A stretch of DNA of 64,000 nt from assembly GCA_016800925.1 (NCBI GenBank), contig JABCPU010000351.1, positions 1 to 64,000 of the forward strand, in the 5' to 3' direction. Positions 21,078 through 32,753 of the stretch are shown here, piece by piece. The first letter of the stretch is position 1. Each line of letters begins with the position of its first letter. The DNA is from Suillus spraguei. Taxonomy: Eukaryota; Basidiomycota; Agaricomycetes; Boletales; Suillaceae. Below the pieces are notes generated by a model. It was not told the DNA's origin. It did not search any database and saw nothing but the letters and a program-made list of their open reading frames with translations. Position numbers and translations under genes: made by a program.

Positions 21078-22332
21078 ATGAAGCCAACAGCAAACCCAGG
21101 TGCAGCTATTGCTGCTCAAATTCAACAAGCTGTTCCTGCAAATCCTCCAGTTGCTCCTGTGCAAGTAGTGCAACCTTATAAAGTACCTCTTATCTTACCT
21201 TTTCCAGGAGGAAAGCATGCCCCTGAGAAGTTCAAGGGTAAGTATAACCAAGTCAAGAGATTTCTTCATCACTATAAGACATTATGCACCCAGTACCAGA
21301 TAGTCACTGATCAGGAGAAATGCGAGAATGTTACCCTGTATTGTTCATCACATATCACTCGACTCATAGAAATATTGCCACACTATAGAAACAATGATTG
21401 GGCTAGATTGAAGGTGGACTTCCTAAGTTTCTTTGATGCAGACAAAGAAAGATGCCAAGAGGTACAAAGTTCACAGCCTGGTTAGCTTTGTCAACAAACA
21501 TTGCACTGCCTCTATACGAACATTGTCAGAGTGGAAGAAGTATACATGAGAATTTGTTGCCATAGGAGGGTGGCTGCTTGCTAAAAATAAGATTTTGAGC
21601 AATGACCATGCCACCTATTTTTGAAAAGGAATTCCCAAGGCATTACATACCAAAATCGAAACACAACTAATGGCACCTACACCCCTGAGGGATATGACTA
21701 CCCCTTTCCCTTTTGAAGAAGTGTCACAGGCTGCAGAGAAAATCTTACAACAAGATAATTTTGATACCGATTTGATATACTCAGATACTGAAGATTCAGA
21801 CAGTGAAAATTCAAATAGTGACACTGACTCAGAATCAGAATCAAGTACAGACTCAGAGGAGGAGCATTGGAAGAAAGTGAGATCTTCAAAGAGAGTGAAG
21901 CACAAAAGGCATTCACCTGCAAGTAAGCCCATTGTCTGTAAGACTTGCTTTGAAGATTTCAGCTCTGATGAAGATGAAACCCCTATTGTCAAGACTCACA
22001 AAGCAGTGCAAAGGCAATGTGCCAAGTCAACTTCCCACAAGGAAGTCGAGAATCTAATTCAGCAACTCGGAAGGATGAGGATAGGTGATGCTAATTATAG
22101 CACCCTGTATTACAAAGCAATCACTCTCAATCGAGCGGTAAAGGATATTATTAAAAGCCCATTGGAAAGAAAGAAGAGAGAACAAGAAATGGGCATACAA
22201 GATTCTAGATTTCCTAGTACCAGACTCACACCAAGGAACAATGGAAGCTTTGGAGTGAATAATATTGGAGGTATTTCTAATAATAGGTACCAAGGTGCTA
22301 ACAACCGAAACACTAATCCTACTACTAGCTAC
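21078..22332 (+). pseudogene. Ty3/gypsy Gag, N-terminal and central part
   Basis: Starts MKPTANPGAAIAAQIQQAV, followed by the capsid-like stretch LILPFPGGKHAPEKFKGKYN and FLHHYKTLCTQYQI (RNA-binding Gag of fungal gypsy elements). The first frame breaks at about 21485. A second long frame (21670-22332) has an acidic Ser/Asp/Glu stretch (about residues 35-65 of it) and a basic region. It is cut at GCTAC by LTR-B copy 2 and continues in frame at 23446 with a zinc knuckle. Together with the pieces at 23446, 25343, 26503, 28742 and 28991 it forms one exploded gag-protease gene. Confidence 0.75.
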
Positions 22333-23440
22333 TGTCATATACCAAACATTCAGGTCCAGATCAGATCCGATCCATGGACATCTGGACATTCAATCCATAC
22401 ATCCTAGTCCACCCATCCAATCCAGCTCACATATCCAATGCACCCATCCACTCCAATCTATATCCATCCATATCTGATCCATATCCATATCCGACCCAGT
22501 CCATCCATCTGATCCATGTCCATATCCGATCTGTGTCCATATCTGATACAAGTCCATACCCAATACATGTCCATATCCAATCCGAGTTCATATCCGAACT
22601 ATTCCATGCACCTGCACATTACCCATTTGAGACTACACCTGTGTTTCTGGCTTTTGGGTATCTCTGTGCTTCCGGTTCTCGGTGATCTCTGCTTCCATCT
22701 TGAGAAGTATTTCATATAAGTTTCATCTCCGAGTTCATAGCCTTATGTTCCGCTGTACTTACTAATGTGTTTCTGTATGCTTCAGACATAGCCTTGGACT
22801 ATCTGTACTTACCTTCTGGCATGCTCTTTACAGTATATAAACTTGTAGTACAACTCCAGCAGACCTCAGTCTGCTCATTGCTTTCCTACTTCTGTATATT
22901 CTTCTGTCTACTCTGTATCTTGTTACCATGTCTATATAACTCTGTTTCCGTTCTTGCACTTAAGCTCCAATCATCAGCTCTTCCACTCTTCCGAGCTCCA
23001 GACCTTCAGACTCTGGTCCTCCAGATCTATCCTATCCTATCCTCCGACATCTATGGATCATTTTTCCCTCCAGAGCTCTGCTCCTATCCTGCCCTGGACT
23101 TTGTCCAGGAGTCCATCCTTCATCCATTCTACTTGAAACTTGTTCCAGTAGTCTTACCATTACTCCCTACCATCTGGAAATAGTTCTGGCGCATTCCCAT
23201 GCTCATCTGGAAGTCCTTCAGAGCTCTATCAAGCTATCCTGTCCTAAGAGTTCATCCGGACTCTGTCCAGACTTCACCATAACTCCCCCTTGGACTTCAT
23301 CTAAAATTAAGGGCACATACTCGGGTAAGGGGCACAGCATATGAGCTGAGGCCAAGCCCCTTTGACTTTCTAACCCTCTGGTACAACCCCATTTAAAGCC
23401 AGGACTTCTTAGTAGCCCCCAGTTTTGCATGGTCATAATA
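22333..23440 (-). mobile_element. solo LTR, family B copy 2 (1108 bp)
   Basis: On plus it starts TGTCATATACC and ends CATGGTCATAATA (mutated from GTCGTAACA). TSD GCTAC lies at 22328-22332 and 23441-23445. The gag reading frame is restored when it is removed, which proves the site. Confidence 0.93.
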
Positions 23441-23445
23441 GCTAC

Positions 23446-23756
23446 CCTACTAATTCATCTGCATGCTTTGGCTGTGGAGAGATAGGGCATGGGTCAGTAG
23501 GATGTCCAGTAATAGGGAAGCTACTTACAGAAGGAGCCTTGAGGAAGACAGACAATGGAAGAATTATGTTGCCAAACAGAGCACCCCTATGAGGATGAAG
23601 AAGAGCGTGAAAACTGTTGGACATTAGGATATATGAGTAATGATGAAGACAAAGATGAAGAAATAAGGACTTACCCAGTCTATAGGACTCCAAAAGAGGG
23701 AACACAAAACAGACATGAAGTATTCAATGGAGTCTACCCTTCAAAAGGGCGAGACA
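23446..23756 (+). pseudogene. gypsy Gag zinc-knuckle segment
   Basis: Reads CFGCGEIGHGSVGC (CX2CX4HX4C) at about 23464-23505 and GKLLTEGALRKTDNGRI, the usual sequence after the knuckle in this gypsy group. A frameshift near 23570 leads to the frame ending PSKGRDIVF, where repeat D begins. Confidence 0.75.
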
Positions 23757-25342
23757 TTGTCTTCTTAGATAGATGATCTATGGATAAAGACCTATAAAAC
23801 CAAATATCTCCACGGTCAGTGATTCAGACAAATACCAATGACTGATAACGTGGTTGTACATGGGTGGCTGTTTATGTTCCCCAGGCTATGGTCAGCAAAT
23901 GAGTCACTTCTGTGAGATCAGCAAACTCTTGGACAATAACAAAGATTCTCAAAACAACTAAACTTCAAAGAAAAACACAGAAGTCAAACAAACTAAGAAA
24001 CAAAAGTAACTGGCTGAATTACTCTCTCCAATGAAATGCAGGTGTTTTGCAACAATTGTGCTACTGCAATTTCTGGGAAGTTACAACAATCACCTTCTCA
24101 GACAAGCAGGTAGGATCCCTGGTCAAGACTAGTCACTACTTCAGAGATCTTCTAGCTTACTATTGATCCTGCTGCCAAGGAACTCACCATGAGTATTAAG
24201 CAGATAACAGGAATGGACGTCCTTGGATTTCAATACCAAGTCCCCTTTCAATAACTAGAGTCTATCAGTCAGTGAAGACCTCAACTCAGTATCGCTACTC
24301 AGATGTGCAAGATAGAGTGTTGCTATCAACTTCTGAAGTCTCTCCCACTAAGCTACTCTGGCCTTAGATGGACTAAAGAGACAACACAAATATCAGAAAC
24401 ACAAGGACACTTAGCACCAGCAAACTTTGAAAGAGAGAGAGAGACCAGTAATCAAAGAAAAAGAAGAAAAGAGAAAGATTCACAAGAAACAGAAGCAAGG
24501 AAACAGACAACAGAGAAAGAAAAACATAGAGAAAGATGATGAAAGAAACTAGAATGAATTTGTCAAAGAAAAAAATTTGTTGTCTTGCTGGTTGTCAGAC
24601 ACAGTGAGCTCAGGGTCTTGCTAGTTGTTGAGCACAGTGAGCTCAAGGTAGTGCTATCTCACAGAGTAGACTTCCAATCTTACTGTTGTTGACAATGTTC
24701 TTGACAGTGTGCTGATAGTGCTGGTCACACTTCACTCTCAGTTATATTTTTGAGGGGGAGAAATTATTGACAAAAAGGTGGGTATTATATAGACAAAATG
24801 AATGGCTATGCTACTGTTTTCCCACATTTTGTAGGGGTGCTGACCTACCCTATTTATTGAATATTGTCATAGTTGATTTGTAATATGCTCAAGGGTGTGA
24901 GAAAAAGTCATGTGGGATATCAATGGCTATGCATAAATTTGAGATCAGGTGACTATTAGTGGCTATCCTAGGAGGAATATCAATTATGTAATATTTGAAG
25001 CATAAATTTGCACTTTTTGTAGATGCATAGAGGTGACATGAGTGAATCATAATGTGTTTCATGAGTTTTTCTGCAGGGTAACTCTATGTAATTATTTTGC
25101 TGGGGTCACCTGACATCTGTGAGAATCTTATGAAATAGTTTCTGTAGCCAAACATATATAAACACACCCATGAAAAATGAATTAGAAATAATAAGCAAAC
25201 TTTTACGAGCAAAAAGAAACTTTTGATTCTGCATCATGGATTGATTTCTGAATAGAGGAACACTAAGCTATTATAGTCCTGGTACTATTTGTCAGCTGCA
25301 GTAGTGTTTAGTCAGCCATGCACCAGACCAGTTCGGTGCGTG
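23757..25342 (+). repeat. dispersed repeat D, copy 2
   Basis: Uninterrupted copy of repeat D (1.59 kb). Starts TGTCTTCTTAGATAGATG and ends GGTGCGTGTCA. It sits within the gypsy gag relic, whose sequence resumes as REELKKEQCQHYGL. It has the A/G-rich tract at about 24430-24560. The 78-codon plus frame at 24303-24539 is low-complexity and not a gene. Confidence 0.75.
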
Positions 25343-25726
25343 TCAACGTGAGAGAAGAGCTAAAGAAAGAACAGTGTCAGCATTATGGATTAAGAGAAGA
25401 TGGGATGTATGGACCTGTGGGCAGACCAGTACCCTGCAAAAACTCCAGAGGGTCTGACGGTTGAGAAGTCTACACAGTCAAGAGTACCAGTGCCTGAGGC
25501 ATGAGTGTTTAAAATAGCAGAACCTAAGAAAAAGTCTGAATCAGTAAGTATACCCCAGGGAAACCCCAGGGAAGAGCAAAGGAACATACCTTTAGAAGCA
25601 ATGAGAGCTCCAGAACAGGAAGGAAAGATGCAAGAAGGAAAAGGCAGAAGGGACAGACCAAAGAAGGGAAAGGCATGAGACAATGTGCCACCCATACATG
25701 CTGCTGATGAGCAGGCACAGTATAAT
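25343..25726 (+). pseudogene. gypsy Gag, third segment
   Basis: Frames read REELKKEQCQHYGLREDG, VFKIAEPKKKSESVSIPQGN and EAMRAPEQEGKMQEG and end DEQAQYN at 25726. Composition (E/K/Q/P-rich) fits the region between the zinc knuckle and protease. The reading continues, after undoing an inversion, with GQDNVNVMDNEP (CTGCCC at 26240-26245 reversed, then 26503). Confidence 0.6.
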
Positions 25727-26502
25727 GCGCTGTGCATTAACTAATAGACTTCCGTTACACTTCGTACATAGCCCTCGGTCTCAGACTTGTTGATTATCCA
25801 TATTAGATACTTACAGTATATAAACCACTTGTAGATCTCCGTAGAACCTTAGTTTGAATATCATCTTAGATTCTGCTCATTCTGCTTCCTCTGGACTTGA
25901 GTCACTTTCTGCTCTAAGTCATCTTCCAAGACTTGGGATTGATTCCTTTAGTCTATATCTCTGACTCTATCTTCAGATAGTCTATCTCTGTCAGTTTCTA
26001 GTTAGGAACTCATTGCGAAGCTAGTCTTAATCCTCATTCTATTCCTACGTTCCGGATAACCTTCGGATGTATCATATCCAATACCTTCGGACGTCTGGAT
26101 CCATCACGCAACTCCTTCCGGATCTTCGGACGTATACCTTCTCCCTGAAATAAGGGGCATTACTCGGGAAAGGGGCCCAGTGCACGAACTGAGGCCAAAG
26201 CCCTTCGGATCTCCCTTTGAGTACGATCTTAACATTGTCCTGCCCATTAGTAAGCATGAATCGGAAATGAACACACATAACAGATCAGTGACACAGGACG
26301 GAAATATACACAGCCGGAATACCAGAAACAGGAGGAATGACGAAAGGAGATAGACACAGATATACACAAGGGAGTTAAGGTGCAAGAAGTGGGCACATTC
26401 AGATGGGTGATCCGGACAGGATCTGTGGACCAGACAGAAATAGAATCGATCGGATCTGATTGGATATAGTCAGATCTGGGATTAGAAGTATGGTATATGA
26501 CA
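25727..26502 (+). mobile_element. solo LTR, family C copy 3, partly inverted in place
   Basis: The left part (25727-26234) is the first two thirds of LTR-C in reverse orientation, ending CTTAACA. The right part (26246-26502) is the last third in forward orientation, ending GGTATATGACA. Between them, 26235-26245 reads TTGTCCTGCCC, the reverse complement of the gag flank GGGCAG plus TSD GACAA. The direct TSD GACAA is at 26503-26507. So a 519-bp segment (25727-26245) containing the left flank, one TSD and most of the LTR was inverted after insertion. Undoing it restores both the LTR and the gag frame. Confidence 0.85.
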
Positions 26503-26556
26503 GACAATGTCAATGTCATGGACAATGAACCTACAGAAAGAGTAAAGATCAGGGAG
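26503..26556 (+). pseudogene. gypsy Gag, fourth segment (54 bp)
   Basis: Reads NVNVMDNEPTERVKIRE and is continued in frame after LTR-F at 28742 by QGQKQDKKNQKN. It is a small island of gag between two LTR insertions. Confidence 0.7.
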
Positions 26557-27241
26557 TGTCACAATACATATCTGGACATGATCTCCAATCTGACTTCTCA
26601 GAAGTCTGGATGTCCAGACCTGCACATCCTGCACTTCCTCCCTTCAATATCTGGATGTCCAGACCTATGCTCCTCTCTATCTCCTGATCTATCTCCATTT
26701 GTAATAACTCCATTTGTACATTCACAAGTCCAGCTCTCGAGCTATATTTATATTCTGTCTGCTTGCTGATCTGTTACTTCACTTCATCTTCAAGTTTCAT
26801 TTACTTATGTTCCATTAGACTTTGCATATGGTTTGTACATAGCCTCCTACTGCGCTGACTGATCTTTCTGTAACTACCTATAGTATATAAACCACCTGTA
26901 AATCTCTGTAGTACTTCAGTTTGAATATCAACTTAGTTTCTACTCGTCCCTCTGGACTTAGTTTACCTCTGAACCTCTTCCAGACTTGGACCTAGTCTCT
27001 TGTCCATCTCTGGACCTTGGATCTCCATCCCTGGTCATACCTCCAGCTCTACCTTCGGGTAGTCTCTATACTGTCTGTTTCTACTCCAGACTTTGTCCAT
27101 GGTAGCCTTTAGTCTGTCCTATCTCGATGTCCAGAAGTCTGCCGGACTTCATGTCCCTACATCCGGACATGCATGACCCTATAGAAATTAAGGGCACCAT
27201 ACTTGGCAAAGGGGCACAGCACACGAGCCGAGGCCAAGCCC

Positions 27242-28695
27242 TGTGTATGTGCCCTTAATTTTGGATGGAGTCCAAGGAGGAGTTATAGTGAAGTCCAGAT
27301 GGAGTCCGGATGAACTCTGTAGGACAGGATAGCTCGATAGAGCTCTGAAGGACTTCCGGATGAGCGCGGGAACGTGCCTGAACTATTTCCGGATGGTAGG
27401 GAGTAATGGTAAGACTACTGGAACAAGTTCCAAGTAGAATGGATGAAGGATAGACTCCTGGACAAAGTCTAGGGCAGGATAGGAGCAAAGCTCCAGAGGG
27501 AAAGATGATCCATAGATGTCGGAGGATAGGGTAGGATAGATCCGGAGGTCCAGAGGTCCGAAGGTCCGGAGCTCAGAGGAGCGGAAGAGTGGAGGGGCAG
27601 ATGATCGGACGAGCATAGCTCTATGGATCTTGGGGGATGTGTTGACTACAAGAGAGGAGTAAGTCCGGATATGGTGTAGAGGTAGTATAGACTACTCTGG
27701 ACAAGGTCTGGAATAGAAACAGACAGGATAAGACTACCACAGGTAGAGTCAGAGGTGAATCAGATGAGAGACAGGAAACGGACGAAGTCCGAAAAGGATA
27801 TAGGACAAAGGATCAAGGCTCCGGCCTAGGGAATGATCCCATAGGTCTGAGTCAGAAGCTTACAAGGGCTGGAGCCCAAGTGCAAGAACGGAAATGGATT
27901 TATATAGACATGGAAACAAGACACAGAAGTCAAAGGAATATATAGAAGTAGGAAAGCAATGATCAGATTGAGGTCTGCAGGAGTTGTACTACAAGTTTAT
28001 ATACTGTAGGTAGCATGCCAGAAGGCAAGTAAGGATAGTCTGAGGCTATGTTTGAGGCATTGCAGAACACAAGGCTATGAACTCGGAAATAAGACTTGTA
28101 CGAAATATCTTATCAAGATGGAAGTCAAGATAACTGAAAGCCAGAGGTGCAGAGATAACCGAAAGCCGGACATAGGTATTAACCTAAAAGGAGTAATGCG
28201 CCGGTGCGCGGGAATAGTTTCAGATATGGACATATTTGAAGTCAAGCTGAGAGTTCAGAGTCAATGCACAAGGCATATTAAGTATCTATATAAATGTATC
28301 ATACCTGAGAGTTCAGAGTCAATGCACAAGGCATATAAGACTATAAACTCTGACTATGGACGAGTTTATGTAAATAAATGTAAACAATGCCTATCATGGT
28401 AATGTCCTTAAAGTGTCCCAAAAGTGCAGTCATTGAAGTGTCCTCAATGTCTCGAAAGTGTACTAAAAGTCCTGAAAGTCCTTGAACTAATTAAGTGCAA
28501 AGTCACACAACTAACAGGACACAGATCGGATGGGTGGATTAGATCGGATGGATGGACTGAGTCGGATATGGATTGATATGGATTGGAGTGGATGGGTGGA
28601 TTGGATATGTGAGCTGGATTGGATGGGTGGACTAGGATGTATGGATTGGGTGTCCGGATGTCCATGGATCGGACCTGAATGTACGGTATATGACA
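27242..28695 (+). mobile_element. solo LTR, family B copy 3, nested in LTR-F
   Basis: Starts TGTGTATGTGCCC (internal deletion right after the first TG compared with copy 1) and ends GTACGGTATATGACA. TSD AGCCC at 27237-27241 and 28696-28700. It contains the copia A solo LTR at 28233-28516. Confidence 0.9.
28233..28516 (-). mobile_element. solo LTR of copia A, nested in LTR-B copy 3
   Basis: 284 bp, nearly identical to the copia A LTRs. TSD GGACA at 28228-28232 and 28517-28521. This is the innermost layer of gypsy > F > B > A. Confidence 0.95.
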
Positions 28696-28741
28696 AGCCC
28701 TTCCAGTCTAACCCTTCCTTGAGTACAATCTTAACAGGGAG

Positions 28742-29350
28742 CAAGGACAAAAGCAGGACAAAAAGAATCAAAAGAACGTACCAAAGGGGAAGGAAATGCC
28801 TCAGAAGCAGGCGGATCAGATGATTGATACCTGATCAGGTATCCAAAGATCAGAATTAGCTGATGGAATCAATGCTAAATTAGTACTAAGCTTGAATATT
28901 AAATGTACCTGTTGAACTTACTGCAGGAGAGATCATGGGAGTATCTAAGGAGTTGTCAGGCTGTTAGCCGAGTCAATCAGACCCAAGACAATGACTAGAA
29001 AAGAAACTCACCTAGTATTTGACCTGAACAAAGGGAATGAGAATGCAGCAGAAGGATTTAACATCATGGGAAGTTCTGGACGCCCATCAAAAGGGGCCTT
29101 AATAGAATTACCAATCAAAATTCATGGGAACTGTCTCAAAGCAGTAATTGATACCAGTAGTCAACTACATATAGTATCAGAACACATGTATGATAAATTC
29201 ATTAAGCTTCCAATCAATTGGAGTAAAACTTTAGTGCTACATGAGCATCATCTGATTACTCTCCAACACTTCATCCAGCTTGGGATCCCTGACATCATCT
29301 CCTGGGCCCAAGGCACCACTGACCATCATCTGTGCCAGATGATCAACTAA
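28742..29350 (+). pseudogene. gypsy Gag end and aspartic protease
   Basis: After LTR-F the gag resumes (QGQKQDKKNQKNVPKGKE), then ELTAGEIMGVSKELSG, a motif typical of the Gag-protease junction in these elements. From 28991 a frame reads IELPIKIHGNCLKAVIDTSSQLHIVSEHMYDK, a retropepsin fold with DTS where DSG/DTG is expected, so Gly is lost. Stops occur at about 28855-28975. RT and integrase are missing; the element ends near 29350, where another gene fragment on the opposite strand starts. Confidence 0.7.
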
Positions 29351-29356
29351 CAGATG

Positions 29357-31400
29357 TTAGCATGCACCATGCTGTGTCAATAAAACACACTTACATTCTT
29401 CACTGCCAAGGCGCTTCACAATATCTATGGCTGAACGCTTGGTGTCACCGACCAAATATTTCAGTTTGGGCCGTTCCACATGCCCGAAGGTGTGTGGCAA
29501 TGGATGAGGGATGGATGGTCCTGGTGCCGCATCTGCGATAGCAGGCGGCAAGGCAACAGACGGCAAAGGATGCAGTGCTCGAATGAGCTCTGGTTGCCAC
29601 TCCACAATGGGCGAGGGAGGCTTACATCCAAACTGGAATGCTGTAAAGGATGTATTTGAAGTCAAGCTGAGAGTTCAGAGTCAATGCACACATATATTAA
29701 GTATCTATATAAATGTATCATACCTGAGAGTTCAGAGTCAATGCACAAGGCATAAAAGACTATGAACTCTGACTATGGACGAGTTTTTGTAAATAAATAT
29801 AAACAATGCCTATCATGGTAATGTCCTTCAAGTGTCCCAAAAGTGCGGTCATTGAAGTGTCCTCAATGTCTCGAAAGTGTACTGAAAGTCCTGAAAGTCC
29901 TTGAACTAATTAAGTGCAAAGTCACACAACTAACAGAATGTATTATCTGACCAGTAACAAGGCAGCAGCAGGTCAGCATTCCATCATTGATTTTGGCAAG
30001 CACATACCATTGCTGGCAGTGGTTGTTCCTTGGCATTGTTGGACATTGATGCTTGCTCTCCATCATCAGTGGGGGACTGAAGGTCCTTCCTTTCATCCAA
30101 GCTTTCCTCACTAAGGACAGCATGGGCCTTGTTGTGGTGACTCATCCAGCAGATGACTTTCTGATGAGATATCGCCGGCGGCTCCAGGTGATGGTTGGAT
30201 ATTGCTGCTTCTTCCCCATGATCATCAGAGGACTGATACTCCTCCCTCTCATCTAAGCCTTCCTCATTATCCTGTAGATGTCTTGAGGCTTGTGTGGCCT
30301 TGGGGGCATTATGGGCCTTGTTATGGCAGCTGGTCGACCGGTGGATGACTTTCTCATATGCCTTGGCCAGCGGCTTCATATCACTGTCAGTATCTTTCCA
30401 AGCTTTGAAACAGAAGGTGGGACAAAGCTTCCTTTTCTGCTGATCATACCAGAAATCCAACAGAGCAGTAGCACTGGCTTTGTCCATCTTGGACGGTTCC
30501 ACTACCTATACGTCCACCGGCCAGTAGTGCCATCTAGGAAATCTTGATTAAGTCACCCCAGGGCACTGCTGCCTTGACTTTCTCTGTTCCCATACACATC
30601 CCTGTGAAACCTTCAGTCCTGTCAATGTTAGGAATGGGACATCCACCTACTGTAATGCCTGGTCAAGAATGACTGAATGACATGCTGCTGTTTGCCGCGC
30701 TTCAAACCCATGGTTTCAGGGAGCATAGGCAACCCATCATTGTCTTCCTTCAGGTCAAGGAGCTGACGCAGCATTTGTTTCTTGGAGGTGATGACCTGTG
30801 GAACTTCATCATCCTGGACATCTGATCATTGCTAATTGTCAGGACATCAATGAGGACCAGAAGCTGGGCATCTCACTGAATTGTTCCCCAGCATATTGCC
30901 ACTATTCCGGCATGAATATCTCGTCCCCATTCCTTGTCTTCATGAAGCTTTCAGTGCTGCCAAATTGATCGTTGTGGTCATGTCTGTGATCAGATATTAG
31001 ACCTTTGATCAACAAGAATCCAACTTGGACGACACTCACACTCCTAACATCAGTTTGCCTCTGCTGTCCTGCTATGCTGACATCACAAAGACCCTTATGC
31101 CAGCCTGTTTGAACATTTCAGTGGAGAAATGCTCAATCATATCAGCACCTTTGGTTTCAGTGACATTGGCCTGGACTTTGGGAGGAGCAGCTTCATTGTT
31201 CCACTTATCTGCAAGAACTGTTGCCTCTTCCTTCTCCTCAGCTGACAGACCAGCCAGGACAGTCTTAGTAACCTCTGGCTACTTGACAATCATAGCCTCA
31301 CTCCCAGGCATCTCTCCAGCCTCCTCTCAAATACGGGCCTTGTTATGCTTAAGTAAAACATGGTGAGCTGTCCATTTCTTGCCATATTTGATGAGAGGCT
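29357..31400 (-). pseudogene. decayed gene of an expanded family, function unknown
   Basis: I do not know the function. On the minus strand, from about 31400 down, broken frames read EEAGEMPGSEAMIVK, LAGLSAEEKEEATVLADKWNN (about 31200), MIEHFSTEMFKQAGIRVFV, MLRQLLDLKEDNDGLPML, HVIQSFLTRHY, then SKMDKASATALLDFWYDQQK (about 30490-30430). The open part 30502-29984 has a two-copy internal repeat (HNKAH...EEGLDEREE / HNKAH...EESLDERKD). It is cut by a copia A solo LTR (29653-29935) and ends KLKYLVGDTKRSAIDIVKRL near 29357. The motif order resembles uncharacterised Agaricomycete proteins I have seen; stops show it is inactive. Confidence 0.45.
29653..29935 (-). mobile_element. solo LTR of copia A
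   Basis: 283 bp, nearly identical to the copia A LTR. TSD GGATG (29648-29652) versus GAATG (29936-29940), one mismatch. It interrupts the decayed gene on the same strand. Confidence 0.93.
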
Positions 31401-31557
31401 TTGGGGCTTTTCAGCAACATTGGTTGTACAACCACTCCTTGTATGTCTGTTGTAATAAATAAATGGCCAGCAAATAGGTATATCACACTGCCAAATGAAT
31501 GTGCTGACATAAATATAGAGTTGTGTATTCTCGGTTTACACCCTGCAAGCCACATCT

Positions 31558-32473
31558 GTGCTGCCCATGGTGCTCTCTGCGGCGGCAGAGTTACATGAGC
31601 ACCTGGACTCCTCCTTTTGCAAGGTAGTGAGCACACCAGTCTGGACTAATATTCATCCAGAAGATCCCCACAGCAAGGCCAGCCCTCTGTACCCGCTAAC
31701 CTTTGGGTATGGCCAACCCTCTGCAGGACCTTCCAAAGGCAAGGGTAAGGAGAAGGCTGTCCCAGTAGAGGACACTTCTGATGACTGTGGCTGCCAACTG
31801 GAGCGTGGCAAGTGTGCACGACCCCATGCCATGAGCACAAGGAGCTGAAGCGCTGCTCCACAGCCCAAGTGCCAACGCGCCAAATCCAAATCCAAGGCCA
31901 TCATCTCCAGTGATGATGACATGGAATTGGACAATGCAGCAGTGGCAGTGCCTGAGCCAGCGCTGGCACCAGCAAAGGTGCTTTTCTTGTTTCTTTTCTT
32001 CACGTTTTCTGACCTCCCACCAGCCTATCAAAGGTGTCCTCAAGAGGACAAGGGAATGTGTTCCCAACTCTGTCTCTAAGACACAACCCAACCATGTGGA
32101 GATTGATGAGCTGGATGAGGAGCCAATGAGTGTTGGTCCAGCGCCAAAGATGGGGACGCCATATGTTGAGATCCCAGTCAGTCTTTTTTATGCATTGTTA
32201 TTGCCATCTAATTTTGTACAGTTTGCCCCAAAGAGTAGTGGCAAGGCTGCCAGTCCAGCCAGTGGTCTTCAAGAGGACTCCCATGCTGACTCCACCTCAC
32301 CAGTCAGGTTGCCTGGCTGTGGCGCCTGTGTTCAGCGGCAGCTGATCTGCCGCCAAGGCTACAACAGCAGCCATGAGCAGCTGGGGGTGTGCGTGTGCTG
32401 CCACTGCACTAAACACAAGTGCAGCGGCAAAGCACCACAGGGCATCCACGGTGCATGTCACCATTCCAACTGA
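31558..32473 (+). pseudogene. Cys-cluster protein, second family member, with two introns
   Basis: Exon 1 (to 31977) reads PSAGPSKGKGKEKAVPVEDT, a Cys stretch (CGCQLERGKC / CHEHKELKRC in two frames), then KSKAIISSDDDMELDNAAV. GT-AG introns fit at 31978-32023 (46 bp) and 32177-32221 (45 bp) and keep the frame. The last exon has CGACVQRQLICRQGY and CVCCHCTKHKCSGK, two Cys clusters like a degenerate Zn2Cys6. A TGA at 31846-31848 lies in the exon-1 frame and the Cys motif switches frame nearby, so one frameshift probably kills it. It is related in layout to 15-971. DNA binding is conjecture. Confidence 0.5.
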
Positions 32474-32753
32474 AGGTAAGTTTTTTTCTATAGCTGCATC
32501 TTAAACTGACTTTTACAGAGGCATGTGGATTACTGTCCACTATATCACGTTTGGCAGGTGTTTCGGATGTTTGGACTCTGTAGAATTTTAGCTGTCGAAA
32601 TTCTGAAATTGCATGTTTTTTTCGCGCAATCATGCAAGTTTTCTGTATGGAATTGTCTAGCGAGCTAAGTGAAAAAACACGGCCTTTAGCGAAAACCACA
32701 TGGCCCTACGCGAAAGCCACGTGAGCTAGCAAAGTCCTTCCCACACGTTCTCC

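Larger units (their letters stand above)
26557..28736 (-). mobile_element. solo LTR, family F, carrying nested insertions
   Basis: On plus it starts TGTCACAATACATATC and ends GTACAATCTTAACA. TSD GGGAG is at 26552-26556 and 28737-28741. Without its own insert (27242-28695 plus one AGCCC repeat) it is about 720 bp. The terminal GTACRRTCTTAACA is shared with family C, so F is a related family. Confidence 0.9.

Noticed and set aside
31646..32091. Overlapping minus-strand frames of 71-131 codons
   Set aside because: Shadows of the GC-rich Cys-cluster gene, which has in-phase introns on the plus strand.
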